DNA from: Chitinophagaceae bacterium
GTDB lineage: Bacteria > Bacteroidota > Bacteroidia > Chitinophagales > Chitinophagaceae
Length of the DNA: 64,000 bases
Direction of reading: 5' to 3'
Assembly (NCBI GenBank): GCA_013140985.1
Contig: JABFRU010000002.1
Span: 186,001 to 250,000, forward strand
Shown here: piece after piece, positions 36,447 to 45,364 of the stretch
How positions within the stretch are numbered: position 1 is the stretch's first letter
How the letters are laid out: every line of letters starts with the position of its first letter
Program-made: the position numbers and the translations under genes
Notes under the pieces: model-generated
Database searches by the model: none
What the model was told of the DNA's origin: nothing
Seen by the model: the letters and a program-made list of their open reading frames with translations, nothing else

Positions 36447-37535
36447 ATGAGCAAGCGAATCATAATAGCAGGGGGAGGAACAGGGGGGCATATTTTTCCG
36501 GCAATAGCAATTGCCAATGCCTTGAAAAAAATTGATGACGGTATCGAAATATTATTTGTAGGGGCGAAAGGAAGAATGGAAATGGAGAAAGTACCGCAGG
36601 CAGGATATAGAATAGAAGGACTGGATATAGCGGGTTTTAATCGCAGCTCTTTGATAAAGAACATTGGGTTACCATTTAAAGTGATGAAAAGTTTGTTGCA
36701 GGTAAAAAGAATTATCAAACGGTTCAAACCGGATGCAGCAATAGGAGTGGGTGGCTATTCAAGTTTTCCTGTATTGAGGATAGCGCAGGGAAGAAAGATC
36801 CCCACTTTTATTCATGAGTCGAATTCTTTTGCCGGCAAATCGAATAAATGGCTGGGTAAAAAAGCAACAAAGGTTTTTACAGGAACAGAAGGAATGGAAA
36901 AATTTTTTCCGTCAGAAAAAATAATCGTAACAGGTAATCCGGTAAGAAAATCAATTGTTGATGCCAATATTTCAAGAAGCGAAGGAATAAAATTTTTCTC
37001 GCTGGATGAAACAAAGAAGACCATTCTCATTGTTGGGGGAAGTCTTGGAGCAAAGTCGATCAACGAGACAATTGATAAAGGATTAGATGAATTGCTAACT
37101 GAAGGGTTACAGATCATTTGGCAAACAGGAAAACCTTATGCGGCAAAAGCAAAAGGGAGAGCAAGTGGTAAACAAAATGTTTGGGCAAATGAATTCATCA
37201 CACAAATGGAATATGCTTATGCTGCTGCCGATGTAGTGGTGGCCCGTTCAGGAGCAATGACCGTTGCGGAACTATGTGTGGCTAAAAAACCTGTGTTGTT
37301 TGTGCCTTACCCATTCGCTGCCGAAGATCACCAGACAGTCAATGCAAAAAGATTGGTTGATAAAAATGCAGCGCTGATGGTAAAGGATAGCGAAACAGGA
37401 CAAAAGCTGGTGTCGATGACACTTGAGTTGATAAGAAATGAAAACATGCAACAAGAGCTGAAAAATAATATATCAAAACTCGCTATAGTGAATGCTGATG
37501 AAGTGGTAGCAAGAGAAGTTTTGAAAGCGATATAG
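36447..37535 (+). CDS. murG: UDP-GlcNAc:lipid I N-acetylglucosaminyltransferase
   Basis: A 362-residue GT-B enzyme (GT28) that turns lipid I into lipid II on the inner face of the membrane. Seen: IIIAGGGTGGHIFPAIAIA at the start, GVGGYSSFPVLRIAQ, IHESNSFAGKSNKWLG, VTGNPVRKSI, LIVGGSLGAKSINE and the donor-site block VVARSGAMTVAELCVAKKPV (in part). The start at 36447 lies 11 bases after ftsW; the frame continues far upstream into ftsW but that extension is ftsW sequence in another frame. Confidence 0.96.
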   Translation: MSKRIIIAGGGTGGHIFPAIAIANALKKIDDGIEILFVGAKGRMEMEKVPQAGYRIEGLDIAGFNRSSLIKNIGLPFKVMKSLLQVKRIIKRFKPDAAIGVGGYSSFPVLRIAQGRKIPTFIHESNSFAGKSNKWLGKKATKVFTGTEGMEKFFPSEKIIVTGNPVRKSIVDANISRSEGIKFFSLDETKKTILIVGGSLGAKSINETIDKGLDELLTEGLQIIWQTGKPYAAKAKGRASGKQNVWANEFITQMEYAYAAADVVVARSGAMTVAELCVAKKPVLFVPYPFAAEDHQTVNAKRLVDKNAALMVKDSETGQKLVSMTLELIRNENMQQELKNNISKLAIVNADEVVAREVLKAI

Positions 37536-37537
37536 AC

Positions 37538-38962
37538 ATGAATGAAAGAGTTAATACTGTCCTTATGAATACCCCTTTTAGGGGGATCGAAAAGCTGGAT
37601 GAAGTTTATTTTATCGGGATCGGGGGGATCGGGATGAGTGCAATTGCAAAGTTCTTTCACAGTGGCGGTGTAAAAGTAGGTGGATATGATAAAACAGCAA
37701 CGGAACTGACAAAGAATTTAGAAGCGAGCGGCATTGCTGTTCATTATGAAGAGAATGTTGATCTCATCCCGAAAAAGGTTGACCTGGTGATATACACACC
37801 GGCGATACCGGAAGATCACAAAGAGCTGGTGTATTATAGATCGAATGGATATAAAGTGATAAAGAGAAGTGATGTGTTGCAGATCATAACAGAGAATTCT
37901 TTTAATATATGTATAGCCGGAACACATGGCAAAACAACCATCACAACGATGGTGGCGCATTTGCTCCGTGACAGCGGTTTTGGTTGTAATGCTTTTTTGG
38001 GGGGTATTGCGGTGAATTATGAAACCAATTTCTGGAGCAGTGAAAAAAATGTTTGTGTGATCGAGGCGGATGAATACGACAGGAGTTTTTTGAAATTAAG
38101 CCCGGATGTGGCCATCATTACAGCGATGGATGCTGACCACCTGGATATATATGGTACAGCAGGATCAATGGAACAGGCTTTTATTGATTTCAGCAAAAGG
38201 GTGAGGCCCGGTGGTTTGTTGATACGGCAATTTGGATTAAAAAGAGGAAAAGAGTTGAATTCAGATCAGCATATCACTTACAGTTTGCAAAACGAGAATG
38301 CTGATGTGTATGCTGCCAATATCCGGATGATGAATGGCAGTTATGAATTTGATGTAGTAATGAATGATAATATGCTGGAGAATGTGAGGTTGAATATGGG
38401 TGGGATGCATAATGTGGAGAATGCAGTAGCGGCGATAGCGGTCGCAAGTTCTTTGAGAATTGAGAATGAAAAGATCAAGTCGGCAGTGGGAAATTTCCGT
38501 GGTGTAAAGAGAAGGTTTGAATACATCATCAAAAACGACAAAATAGTTTTTATTGATGATTATGCTCACCACCCGGAAGAGTTGAGAGCACTGATCAATG
38601 GTGCCAGGGCATTGTTCAGGCAAAAAAAATGTACTGTAATATTTCAGCCGCACCTGTACACAAGAACAAGAGACCTGGCCGATGGATTCGCAGAAGTGCT
38701 CGACCTGGCAGATGAAGTAGTGCTGTTGCCTATTTACCCGGCAAGAGAATTACCGATAGAAGGAATAAGCAGCGGGATGATAATAGAGAAAATGAAAAAT
38801 AAGAATGCAAGGGTGTTGACGAAAGAAAAATTGTTGGGTTCGATCAAAGCAAATTTTGTAAATAAAGTGAATAAAGAGTTTGGAGAAATATTGATAACAG
38901 CAGGAGCAGGAGATATTGATATGCTGGTTGAACCGGTAAAAGAAATACTAAAAGAGATATAA
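37538..38962 (+). CDS. murC: UDP-N-acetylmuramate:L-alanine ligase
   Basis: A 474-residue Mur ligase that adds the first L-alanine. Seen: FIGIGGIGMSAIAKFFHSGG near residue 25, the ATP loop CIAGTHGKTTITTMVAHLL, EADEYDRSFLKL, ITAMDADHLDIYG, IDDYAHHPEELRAL and FQPHLYTRTRDLADGFAEVL (in part). The HGKT variant of the loop is the MurC form. Two bases separate it from murG. Confidence 0.97.
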   Translation: MNERVNTVLMNTPFRGIEKLDEVYFIGIGGIGMSAIAKFFHSGGVKVGGYDKTATELTKNLEASGIAVHYEENVDLIPKKVDLVIYTPAIPEDHKELVYYRSNGYKVIKRSDVLQIITENSFNICIAGTHGKTTITTMVAHLLRDSGFGCNAFLGGIAVNYETNFWSSEKNVCVIEADEYDRSFLKLSPDVAIITAMDADHLDIYGTAGSMEQAFIDFSKRVRPGGLLIRQFGLKRGKELNSDQHITYSLQNENADVYAANIRMMNGSYEFDVVMNDNMLENVRLNMGGMHNVENAVAAIAVASSLRIENEKIKSAVGNFRGVKRRFEYIIKNDKIVFIDDYAHHPEELRALINGARALFRQKKCTVIFQPHLYTRTRDLADGFAEVLDLADEVVLLPIYPARELPIEGISSGMIIEKMKNKNARVLTKEKLLGSIKANFVNKVNKEFGEILITAGAGDIDMLVEPVKEILKEI

Positions 38963-38965
38963 TTA

Positions 38966-38978
38966 GCCTCGTAGAGGC
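38966..38978. repeat. short GCCTCGTAGAGGC palindrome before ftsQ
   Basis: A 13-base hairpin with the same C-GTAG-G core as the copies before ftsI and mraY, followed by GACAT. It lies three bases after the murC stop and 13 before the ftsQ ATG, the shortest member of the family seen here. Confidence 0.55.
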
Positions 38979-38991
38979 GACATATAAAAAA

Positions 38992-40041
38992 ATGAATGCA
39001 AGAACAACCATAAGAAGAGTATTGTTCATCACCATTTGGGTGTGTATTGGCGGCGGTATGTTCACCTTGCTGCTGGCAGCCATCAACAAAAAGAATAAAG
39101 GTGAGTGCAAGGATTACTCTATTACTATAAAAGGCGCTGAGAATAATCATTTCATTGATAGGAATGATGTGGAGCAAATGCTGAGAAAAGAAACAAAAAG
39201 TAATATAAGAGGGTTAGCAGTGTCTTCGTTCAACCTGCAGCAATTGGAGCAGGGACTCGAAAAGAATACATGGGTGAGCAAAGCAGAATTATATTTTGAT
39301 AACCAGGATGTACTGCATGTGACAATTACGGAAAAAGAACCGGTTGCAAGAATATTTACAACAGGCATTCCGACATTTTATATTGACAGCGCAGGAAGAA
39401 AAATGCCATTGTCAGACAAGTTGAGTGCAAGGGTACCGGTGTTCACAGGATTTCCTGATAAAAAAGTACTGACGGCAAAGGATAGCATTCTGCTAAATGA
39501 TGTAAGAGTAACGGCCAACTATATTATCAATGATCCATTTTGGATGGCGCAGGTAGCACAGATAGATATTACTCCTGAAAGAACATTTGAAATGACACCG
39601 GTTGTCGGCAATCACATAGTGAAACTCGGAAATGGAGATGCTATTGATAAAAAGTTTCATCGCCTGATGGTGTTTTATAAACAAGTATTGAGTAAGACCG
39701 GTTTTGATAAATACAAAGTAATTGATGTGCAGTATGAAGGACAAGTAGTGGCATCAAAGTATGGGCTTGAAAAGGGAGATACAGTCCAGGCAAGAAAAAA
39801 TGTTGAAAAACTTTTACAGCAATCAAAGAATGCACAGAATGATACAATGAGACAGGTTAGTGTTGTTGCAAGTACACATGATAGGGTAGGAGATTCAGCC
39901 ACTGTAGTTCAATCACTAAAACCAGTTGATGGTAATCCAAAGCCGGTAAAAAATATTAAAGTAACACCTAAAGATAGCAAGCTGCCGAAAGCAGTAATGC
40001 CAAAGAAACCGGCTGAAGATGTGAAGGGTGGATATAATTAA
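38992..40041 (+). CDS. ftsQ: division protein FtsQ
   Basis: A 349-residue bitopic membrane protein: short cytoplasmic N-terminus, one helix (VLFITIWVCIGGGMFTLLLAAI), then a periplasmic POTRA-like region (YSITIKGAENNHFIDRNDVEQML) and beta domain with WVSKAELYFDNQDVLHVTIT and FYIDSAGRKMPLS. The C-terminal 60 residues are K/D/V-rich and probably disordered. It links FtsL to the early divisome. Order before ftsA-ftsZ is canonical. Confidence 0.9.
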   Translation: MNARTTIRRVLFITIWVCIGGGMFTLLLAAINKKNKGECKDYSITIKGAENNHFIDRNDVEQMLRKETKSNIRGLAVSSFNLQQLEQGLEKNTWVSKAELYFDNQDVLHVTITEKEPVARIFTTGIPTFYIDSAGRKMPLSDKLSARVPVFTGFPDKKVLTAKDSILLNDVRVTANYIINDPFWMAQVAQIDITPERTFEMTPVVGNHIVKLGNGDAIDKKFHRLMVFYKQVLSKTGFDKYKVIDVQYEGQVVASKYGLEKGDTVQARKNVEKLLQQSKNAQNDTMRQVSVVASTHDRVGDSATVVQSLKPVDGNPKPVKNIKVTPKDSKLPKAVMPKKPAEDVKGGYN

Positions 40042-40091
40042 CGTTTAAAACAAAAATTTCGATTCTATAAAAACAACAACAACTAAAAACA

Positions 40092-41471
40092 ATGATTATG
40101 AACAACGAACAACCCATTATTGTCGGTCTTGATATTGGAACTACCAAGATCGCAGTGATTGCCGGACGAAAAAATGAATTCGGCAAATTGGAAATATTGG
40201 GATTTGGTAAGGCCAATTCCAATGGTGTCAAGCATGGACAGGTGCTTAACATTGATGAAACGATCAAAGCCATTAAAACTGCATTGGAGAATTGTTTTGC
40301 TTCCAATCCTAATTTGGAAGTAAAGGAAGTGTATGTAGGTGTGGCGGGTCATCATATTAAAAGTTTGCAGACCCGTGGTGATATCGTTCGTCAAAGAACG
40401 GATGAAGAGATCACTCATAAAGAGATTGATCAGCTGATAGATGATCAGTACAAAACCTACATTCCTGCCGGTGACCAGATCATTGATGTGATACCGCAGG
40501 AATTTACCGTTGATAATTTTCAGAACATTCCTAACCCGATCGGTTATGGCGGAGTGAAGATCGGCGCCAACTTCCATATCATCACTGGTGATAAAAATGC
40601 GATCAAAAATATCAACCGTAGTGTGGAGAAAGCTGGCTTACATACAAAGGATCTTGTATTGCAACCATTGGCTTCTTCCTCTGCTGTTATGGGACAGGAG
40701 GATCTTGAAGCAGGCGTGGCTATCGTTGACATTGGCGGTGGTACAACTGACCTTGCTGTTTTCTATGAAGGAATTTTAAAACATACAGCTGTTATTCCTT
40801 TTGCGGGGGAAAATATTACCAATGATATCAAAACAGGTTTAGGTGTTTTGAAAACACAGGCTGAACAAATGAAAGTTCAGTTTGGCAGTGCATTGGCCAA
40901 TGAAGCAAAAGCAAATGCTTATATCACTATTCCAGGATTGAGAGGAATGCCTGCGAAGGAGATCAGCGTAAAAAATCTTGCTAACATCATCCAGGCGAGG
41001 ATGAGTGAGATCATGGATTTTGTTACTTATCATTTAAAACAAGTTGGCCTCGACAACAGGATGCTCAATGGAGGTATCATTCTTACAGGGGGTGGTTCAC
41101 AATTGAAACACCTTATTCAACTCACTGAATATGTGACCGGCCTTCCTGCAAGAATTGGTTTCCCTAATGAGCACCTGGCTGCAGGTCATATTGAAGAATT
41201 GGCCAAGCCTACTTACTCTACCTGTATCGGTCTTATCCTGAAAGGGTATGATGATTATGAGCATAACAGGAAAGAATTTGAAAGAGAGTATAAAAAAGTG
41301 GAAGTACCTGATGCATTAAAGAATAATGGCCAGGTTGAAGTACCAGCAGAAACAGAAGAAGCAATAAGTGAAAAAGAAATGAAGAAGAGAAAGAACCTGA
41401 CCGGTTTCTGGGGCAAATTCAAAGACAGGATCATTGACCTGTTCAAGGAAGAAGAAGACAAGCATTTATGA
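40092..41471 (+). CDS. ftsA: division protein FtsA
   Basis: A 459-residue actin-like ATPase that tethers FtsZ to the membrane. Seen: phosphate-1 loop VGLDIGTTKIAVIAG, VYVGVAGHHIKSLQTRG in the 1C domain, phosphate-2 VAIVDIGGGTTDLAVF and adenosine motif GGIILTGGGSQLKHLIQL. The C-terminal end has a lysine-rich stretch and an amphipathic segment (FWGKFKDRIIDLFKE) likely to bind the membrane. A Met two codons later is an alternative start. Confidence 0.96.
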   Translation: MIMNNEQPIIVGLDIGTTKIAVIAGRKNEFGKLEILGFGKANSNGVKHGQVLNIDETIKAIKTALENCFASNPNLEVKEVYVGVAGHHIKSLQTRGDIVRQRTDEEITHKEIDQLIDDQYKTYIPAGDQIIDVIPQEFTVDNFQNIPNPIGYGGVKIGANFHIITGDKNAIKNINRSVEKAGLHTKDLVLQPLASSSAVMGQEDLEAGVAIVDIGGGTTDLAVFYEGILKHTAVIPFAGENITNDIKTGLGVLKTQAEQMKVQFGSALANEAKANAYITIPGLRGMPAKEISVKNLANIIQARMSEIMDFVTYHLKQVGLDNRMLNGGIILTGGGSQLKHLIQLTEYVTGLPARIGFPNEHLAAGHIEELAKPTYSTCIGLILKGYDDYEHNRKEFEREYKKVEVPDALKNNGQVEVPAETEEAISEKEMKKRKNLTGFWGKFKDRIIDLFKEEEDKHL

Positions 41472-41557
41472 TTAAAAGTCAAAACGGCGTATCTGTCCAA
41501 TCGGTTTTAATTTTTTTGATTTTTGAATTTTAAACTAACACAACTAAATAAGTACTT

Positions 41558-43516
41558 ATGATACATTTTGATCTGCCTAAAGAAAAATCATCCATACTCA
41601 AAGTGATCGGCGTAGGCGGCGGTGGTGGCAATGCGGTGAACTTTATGTTCAGCCAGCAGATTGATGGTGTAAACTTTGTCATCTGTAATACGGATGCGCA
41701 GGCATTGGCCAGCAGCGGTATTCCCAATAGAATTCAACTCGGCCCCCATCTTACACAAGGTTTGGGTGCGGGCGCTAATCCTGACATTGGCCGCCAGGCA
41801 ACAGAAGAATCACTGGAGGAAATAAAGCGCATATTGGAAGTGAATACCAAAATGGCATTCATCACTGCAGGTATGGGTGGAGGAACCGGTACCGGTGGTG
41901 CGCCGATCATTGCAAAAATTTGTAAGGATCTCGGCATTCTTACTGTTGGTATCGTTACTACTCCGTTTGCATACGAAGGCAAGAAACGTCAGCAGCAGGC
42001 AGAAGAAGGAATAAAAATATTGAAAGGCTATGTTGATACATTACTTGTCATCAGTAATGACAAACTGCGTCACCAGTTTGGCAATTTAAAAATGCGGGAA
42101 GCATTTGAGAAAGCAGATAATGTGTTAGCGACAGCTGCAAAATGTATCACCGATGTGATCAATAGCACCGGCCAGATCAATGTTGACTTTGCTGATGTAT
42201 GCACTGTAATGAAGAATGGTGGTGTGGCTATTTTGGGTAATGCAGCTGCTGAAGGAGAGAACAGGGCACAGAAAGCAATTGAAGAAGCATTGAATTCACC
42301 ATTGCTTAACGATAGCGATATACAGGGGGCAAAATGGATATTGATTAATATTAACTCTGCAATTGGTGAACATGAATTCACTATGGATGAAGTGGAAGTG
42401 ATCCAGAATTATTTATTGAGCCGTGCCGGAGATAATACCGATGTCATCCTCGGTATGGGATATGACAGCACACTTGGCAACAAGATCGGCATTACATTGA
42501 TCGCAACAGGTTTTGAACATAAAGATCCATTTGCCAAACCAACACCGAAGAAAGAAGAGCCAAAGAAAGAAGAAAAGATAGTGATGGTGCTCGGTCAGCC
42601 AGAAGAAACCAAACCTGTGGTTGCGATGCCGCTTGAAATGCCCGCAGCACTTGAAAGAGAAATGCAGGTAATGGAAGATGCATTAAAAGAACCTGCAAAA
42701 GAAGATCATCTAATGCCAAAGTTGGTAGAAGAAATCCCCGTGATACAAGCCCCGGTAATTGATATGACTGATATGAGAGATGATTCCTCCATCATCATTC
42801 ACTTCGAATTGCAGTCCGAAGAAAAAATACTTAGTAGTCTTACGAAAGAAAATGACTGTACAACTACTGTTGAGAAAATGTCAATTACCGGGAAAGATGA
42901 TAGTATAAATTCGATGCCGGAAACCCACCTTATCCCCCAGCCAATTATTGAAAAAGATGCTGAGTTAATTCTCAGTATTAAAGATAGTACTAGTACAAGC
43001 CCGGTGTCTGCAGCATCGGGTGGATACCTGGCCAGACCATCCAATATTTACGCAGAATCAAAACCAGAGGTCGTTACCTCAATTACTTCTGCTGAAGAAC
43101 CGGTCCATTCAAAACATGCTGCCAGCAATGAACAGGAAGAACTCCTCGATTTGCAAATGCAGCTGGTAGAACGGGATGACATCCAGGCGGCGGATACGCC
43201 GTTGGCCCATCAGGCTCAGACACCTTTGCTTCCGGAGGTTGAGGATCTTGCACTGCAGGACGAAACCGAGGAGCAAAAACGTAAGGCGGCTGAAAGACTG
43301 CATAAGTTGAGAAACTTATCATTCAACATTAACGCTGCTGACCCGAATAATGAGTTTGAAACTGTGCCGGCATATATCCGCCGCAACATGGAGTTGCATA
43401 CAAACAACTCCCAGGTCGAGAACTTCTATAGTAATTATGAAGTAAAGACCGATGAAAAAAATCAAACTCACATCAGCACCATCAATACATTTTTAGACGG
43501 GAAGAAACCCGACTAA
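41558..43516 (+). CDS. ftsZ: tubulin-like division protein FtsZ, long C-terminal linker
   Basis: A 652-residue GTPase forming the Z ring. The GTP-binding part (about 1-330) shows GVGGGGGNAVNFM, the tubulin signature GGGTGTGGAPIIAK near residue 107, and NVDFADVCTVMKNGG. The remaining 320 residues are an acidic, proline-containing, apparently disordered linker, much longer than the usual 50-100. The conserved C-terminal peptide appears as TVPAYIRRNMEL near 602, but 40 more residues follow it. Codon use in the linker looks like the rest of the gene. Ends the cluster before a strong terminator. Confidence 0.96.
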   Translation: MIHFDLPKEKSSILKVIGVGGGGGNAVNFMFSQQIDGVNFVICNTDAQALASSGIPNRIQLGPHLTQGLGAGANPDIGRQATEESLEEIKRILEVNTKMAFITAGMGGGTGTGGAPIIAKICKDLGILTVGIVTTPFAYEGKKRQQQAEEGIKILKGYVDTLLVISNDKLRHQFGNLKMREAFEKADNVLATAAKCITDVINSTGQINVDFADVCTVMKNGGVAILGNAAAEGENRAQKAIEEALNSPLLNDSDIQGAKWILININSAIGEHEFTMDEVEVIQNYLLSRAGDNTDVILGMGYDSTLGNKIGITLIATGFEHKDPFAKPTPKKEEPKKEEKIVMVLGQPEETKPVVAMPLEMPAALEREMQVMEDALKEPAKEDHLMPKLVEEIPVIQAPVIDMTDMRDDSSIIIHFELQSEEKILSSLTKENDCTTTVEKMSITGKDDSINSMPETHLIPQPIIEKDAELILSIKDSTSTSPVSAASGGYLARPSNIYAESKPEVVTSITSAEEPVHSKHAASNEQEELLDLQMQLVERDDIQAADTPLAHQAQTPLLPEVEDLALQDETEEQKRKAAERLHKLRNLSFNINAADPNNEFETVPAYIRRNMELHTNNSQVENFYSNYEVKTDEKNQTHISTINTFLDGKKPD

Positions 43517-43540
43517 GCCCTGAGCATGACGAAGGGCTTT
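43515..43540 (+). repeat. CCCTGAGC...GAAGGG palindrome at the ftsZ stop
   Basis: CCCTGAGCATGACGAAGGG (43518-43536) forms an AAGCCC/GGGCTT-flanked hairpin starting at the stop codon and followed by TTTT. It closely resembles a dispersed bacterial repeat with the core CCCTGAGCTTGTCGAAGGG known from many genomes. It may act as a first terminator. Confidence 0.55.
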
Positions 43541-43594
43541 TAAGTTCGTTCGTTCCAATGAATACTTAGCATTGAGCTAGTGTTTTTTAGTTGT

Positions 43595-43624
43595 TCCCCC
43601 CGGTTTCCACCGGGGGGTTTTATT
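43595..43624 (+). terminator. strong intrinsic terminator of the division cluster
   Basis: CCCCCCGGT (43596-43604) and ACCGGGGGG (43609-43617) form a 9-bp GC-rich stem with a four-base loop, followed by TTTTATTT. It lies 80 bases after the ftsZ stop. Confidence 0.9.
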
Positions 43625-43843
43625 TAAGGAGAAGACAGGGTATATTTTTTTAGAGATTATTAGTTCCCGGGTGATAAAGGGTATGTCCCAATAATTAGCA
43701 GGATTTGTAGAGTTACTTCGTAAAACTCCTCATCCTTTGGATTGATGCCAGTCAAAAGAAATAGATTTTTACTGTAACTATTTCTTAATATCCGGAAAAG
43801 TATTACTTTAATCGTCCTATCCTGTGGCTAAAACCAATTGAGC
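43625..43843. other. spacer before sensor kinase
   Basis: No gene seen. Contains a weak fold GAGTTACTTCGTAAAACTC near 43710-43729. A promoter-like stretch near 43801 (TATTACTTTA) could drive the kinase gene, but it deviates from TAnnTTTG. Confidence 0.3.
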
Positions 43844-45253
43844 ATGGAGTATGCACCGTCCTTATTAGAACCACGCCGGGTATCCAGGTCATGGCATTCC
43901 GCACTTACCACTTCGCTGAAGTTGTTACCACAAAACTTATTGGGTTTTATTGAGAAGGTAAGAACGATTGGTGTTACTGCCGTCATGAGCAATTATGATA
44001 AAAGCAAACTCTGCATTTTTAACCTGCTCAATTTTTTCCAGTTTGTAACTGGAATGATCGTTCCGGTCATCGGTCTTTTGTATGCAAACAAGATTCCTTA
44101 TGGCGGTTGGCTAATGGCCACTCTCCCGGCATTGGTCAGTCTGTTTGTTTTATTATTGAATTACCGGCAGAAATATAATTCAGCTATACTTGTTTATTTT
44201 ATTTTCTACCCGGCTTGTATTTGTCTCAGTTATATGAATGGCATAAGTCTTGGCGTAGAACTTTCATTTCTTTTATACGGCATACTTTCAGTTTTCTTTA
44301 TCCAGGACATAGGCTACATGGTATTTTCGATATTCTTTTCCATGGTGAGTTATTTTGTTCTTTCTGTTTTGCTGAAGGCATATGTATATAAACTGGAAGA
44401 TATTAATTACACTGTTTATTTAATTAATGAGATACTGGCCATTCTTTACATCTTCTTCGGGCTGTATCTTATTAAAAAAGAAAACACCGATTATAATACT
44501 GCTTTGCAACGAACTAATCTCGAAGTGCAGGAACAGTCTCATCGCCTGCAGTTGCAGGCTGCTGAGCTGAATCAGTTGAATTCTTTCAAAAATAAATTAT
44601 TTTCTATCATCTCTCATGATCTGAAAGCGCCTTTGTATGGCTTGTGCAATCTTTTTGATGCAATGGAAAAGCAAAATATGCCAGCCAGGGAAATAAAAAA
44701 ACTGATCCCCGATATCAAGAATGATTTGTATTATGCCCGGGGCCTTATGGAAAATTTATTGCAATGGGCCAAGAGCCAAATGCAGGCTGATCATGTAAGG
44801 CCACAGGAAATGGATATAAAAGAAAGTATTGATGGAGTACTGCATGTATTGCACCTGCAGGCGGCGGCAAAAAAAATAATCATAGAAAGCAAGGCAACTG
44901 ATCCTTTGTATGTATGGGCGGATATGGATATGATCAATCTTGTGTTGAGAAATCTTGTTTCAAATGCCATTAAATATACCCAGCCTGGTGGAAATATTTC
45001 TGTTGGTGTGTGCGGCCAGGATTCTTTTGCAGAAATATATGTACAGGACTGCGGGGGTGGTATGACCGCAGAGGAGATAGTAAAAATAAACGGGCAGCAA
45101 TTTTATACAACCAATGGCACAGCACAGGAACAGGGCACCGGGCTTGGATTGATGCTTTGCAAAGAATTCCTCTTAAAGAACGGAAGTAATCTTCGTATTG
45201 AAAGCGAACCGGGAGTAGGAAGCACTTTCTCATTCACGCTACCGCTTTCATAG
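43844..45253 (+). CDS. multi-pass membrane sensor histidine kinase
   Basis: A 469-residue kinase. The N-terminal 65 residues are cytoplasmic. Five or six membrane helices follow (e.g. FFQFVTGMIVPVIGLLYA, LMATLPALVSLFVLLL, VFSIFFSMVSYFVLSVLL, EILAILYIFFGLYLI) with almost no periplasmic domain. Then a coiled coil (EQSHRLQLQAAELNQL), the DHp motif IISHDLKAPLYGL with His near 258, and an ATPase with NLVSNAIKYTQPGG, DCGGGMT and GTGLGLMLCKEF. The start ATG 43844 was preferred to TTG 43838. No regulator gene is adjacent. It could sense membrane state or a lipophilic signal. Confidence 0.88.
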   Translation: MEYAPSLLEPRRVSRSWHSALTTSLKLLPQNLLGFIEKVRTIGVTAVMSNYDKSKLCIFNLLNFFQFVTGMIVPVIGLLYANKIPYGGWLMATLPALVSLFVLLLNYRQKYNSAILVYFIFYPACICLSYMNGISLGVELSFLLYGILSVFFIQDIGYMVFSIFFSMVSYFVLSVLLKAYVYKLEDINYTVYLINEILAILYIFFGLYLIKKENTDYNTALQRTNLEVQEQSHRLQLQAAELNQLNSFKNKLFSIISHDLKAPLYGLCNLFDAMEKQNMPAREIKKLIPDIKNDLYYARGLMENLLQWAKSQMQADHVRPQEMDIKESIDGVLHVLHLQAAAKKIIIESKATDPLYVWADMDMINLVLRNLVSNAIKYTQPGGNISVGVCGQDSFAEIYVQDCGGGMTAEEIVKINGQQFYTTNGTAQEQGTGLGLMLCKEFLLKNGSNLRIESEPGVGSTFSFTLPLS

Positions 45254-45304
45254 AAAGAAGCAGGGAAGCACTCTTCTTTTATATGCAGAAAATATCAACA
45301 GGAG

Positions 45305-45334
45305 TTTGCGCATGATAATAATTATGTACATTTA
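45305..45334 (+). promoter_or_regulatory. Bacteroidota promoter of the haem lipoprotein gene
   Basis: TTTG (45305-45308) and TACATTTA (45327-45334) are 18 bases apart, close to the -33/-7 arrangement. The ATG lies 30 bases downstream. Confidence 0.5.
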
Positions 45335-45364
45335 GTTATTATCAATCATTAAACCTTAACTAAC

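Noticed and set aside
42070-43407. Several antisense open frames over ftsZ
   Set aside because: Shadow frames of a long coding gene; no ribosome site, family or context.
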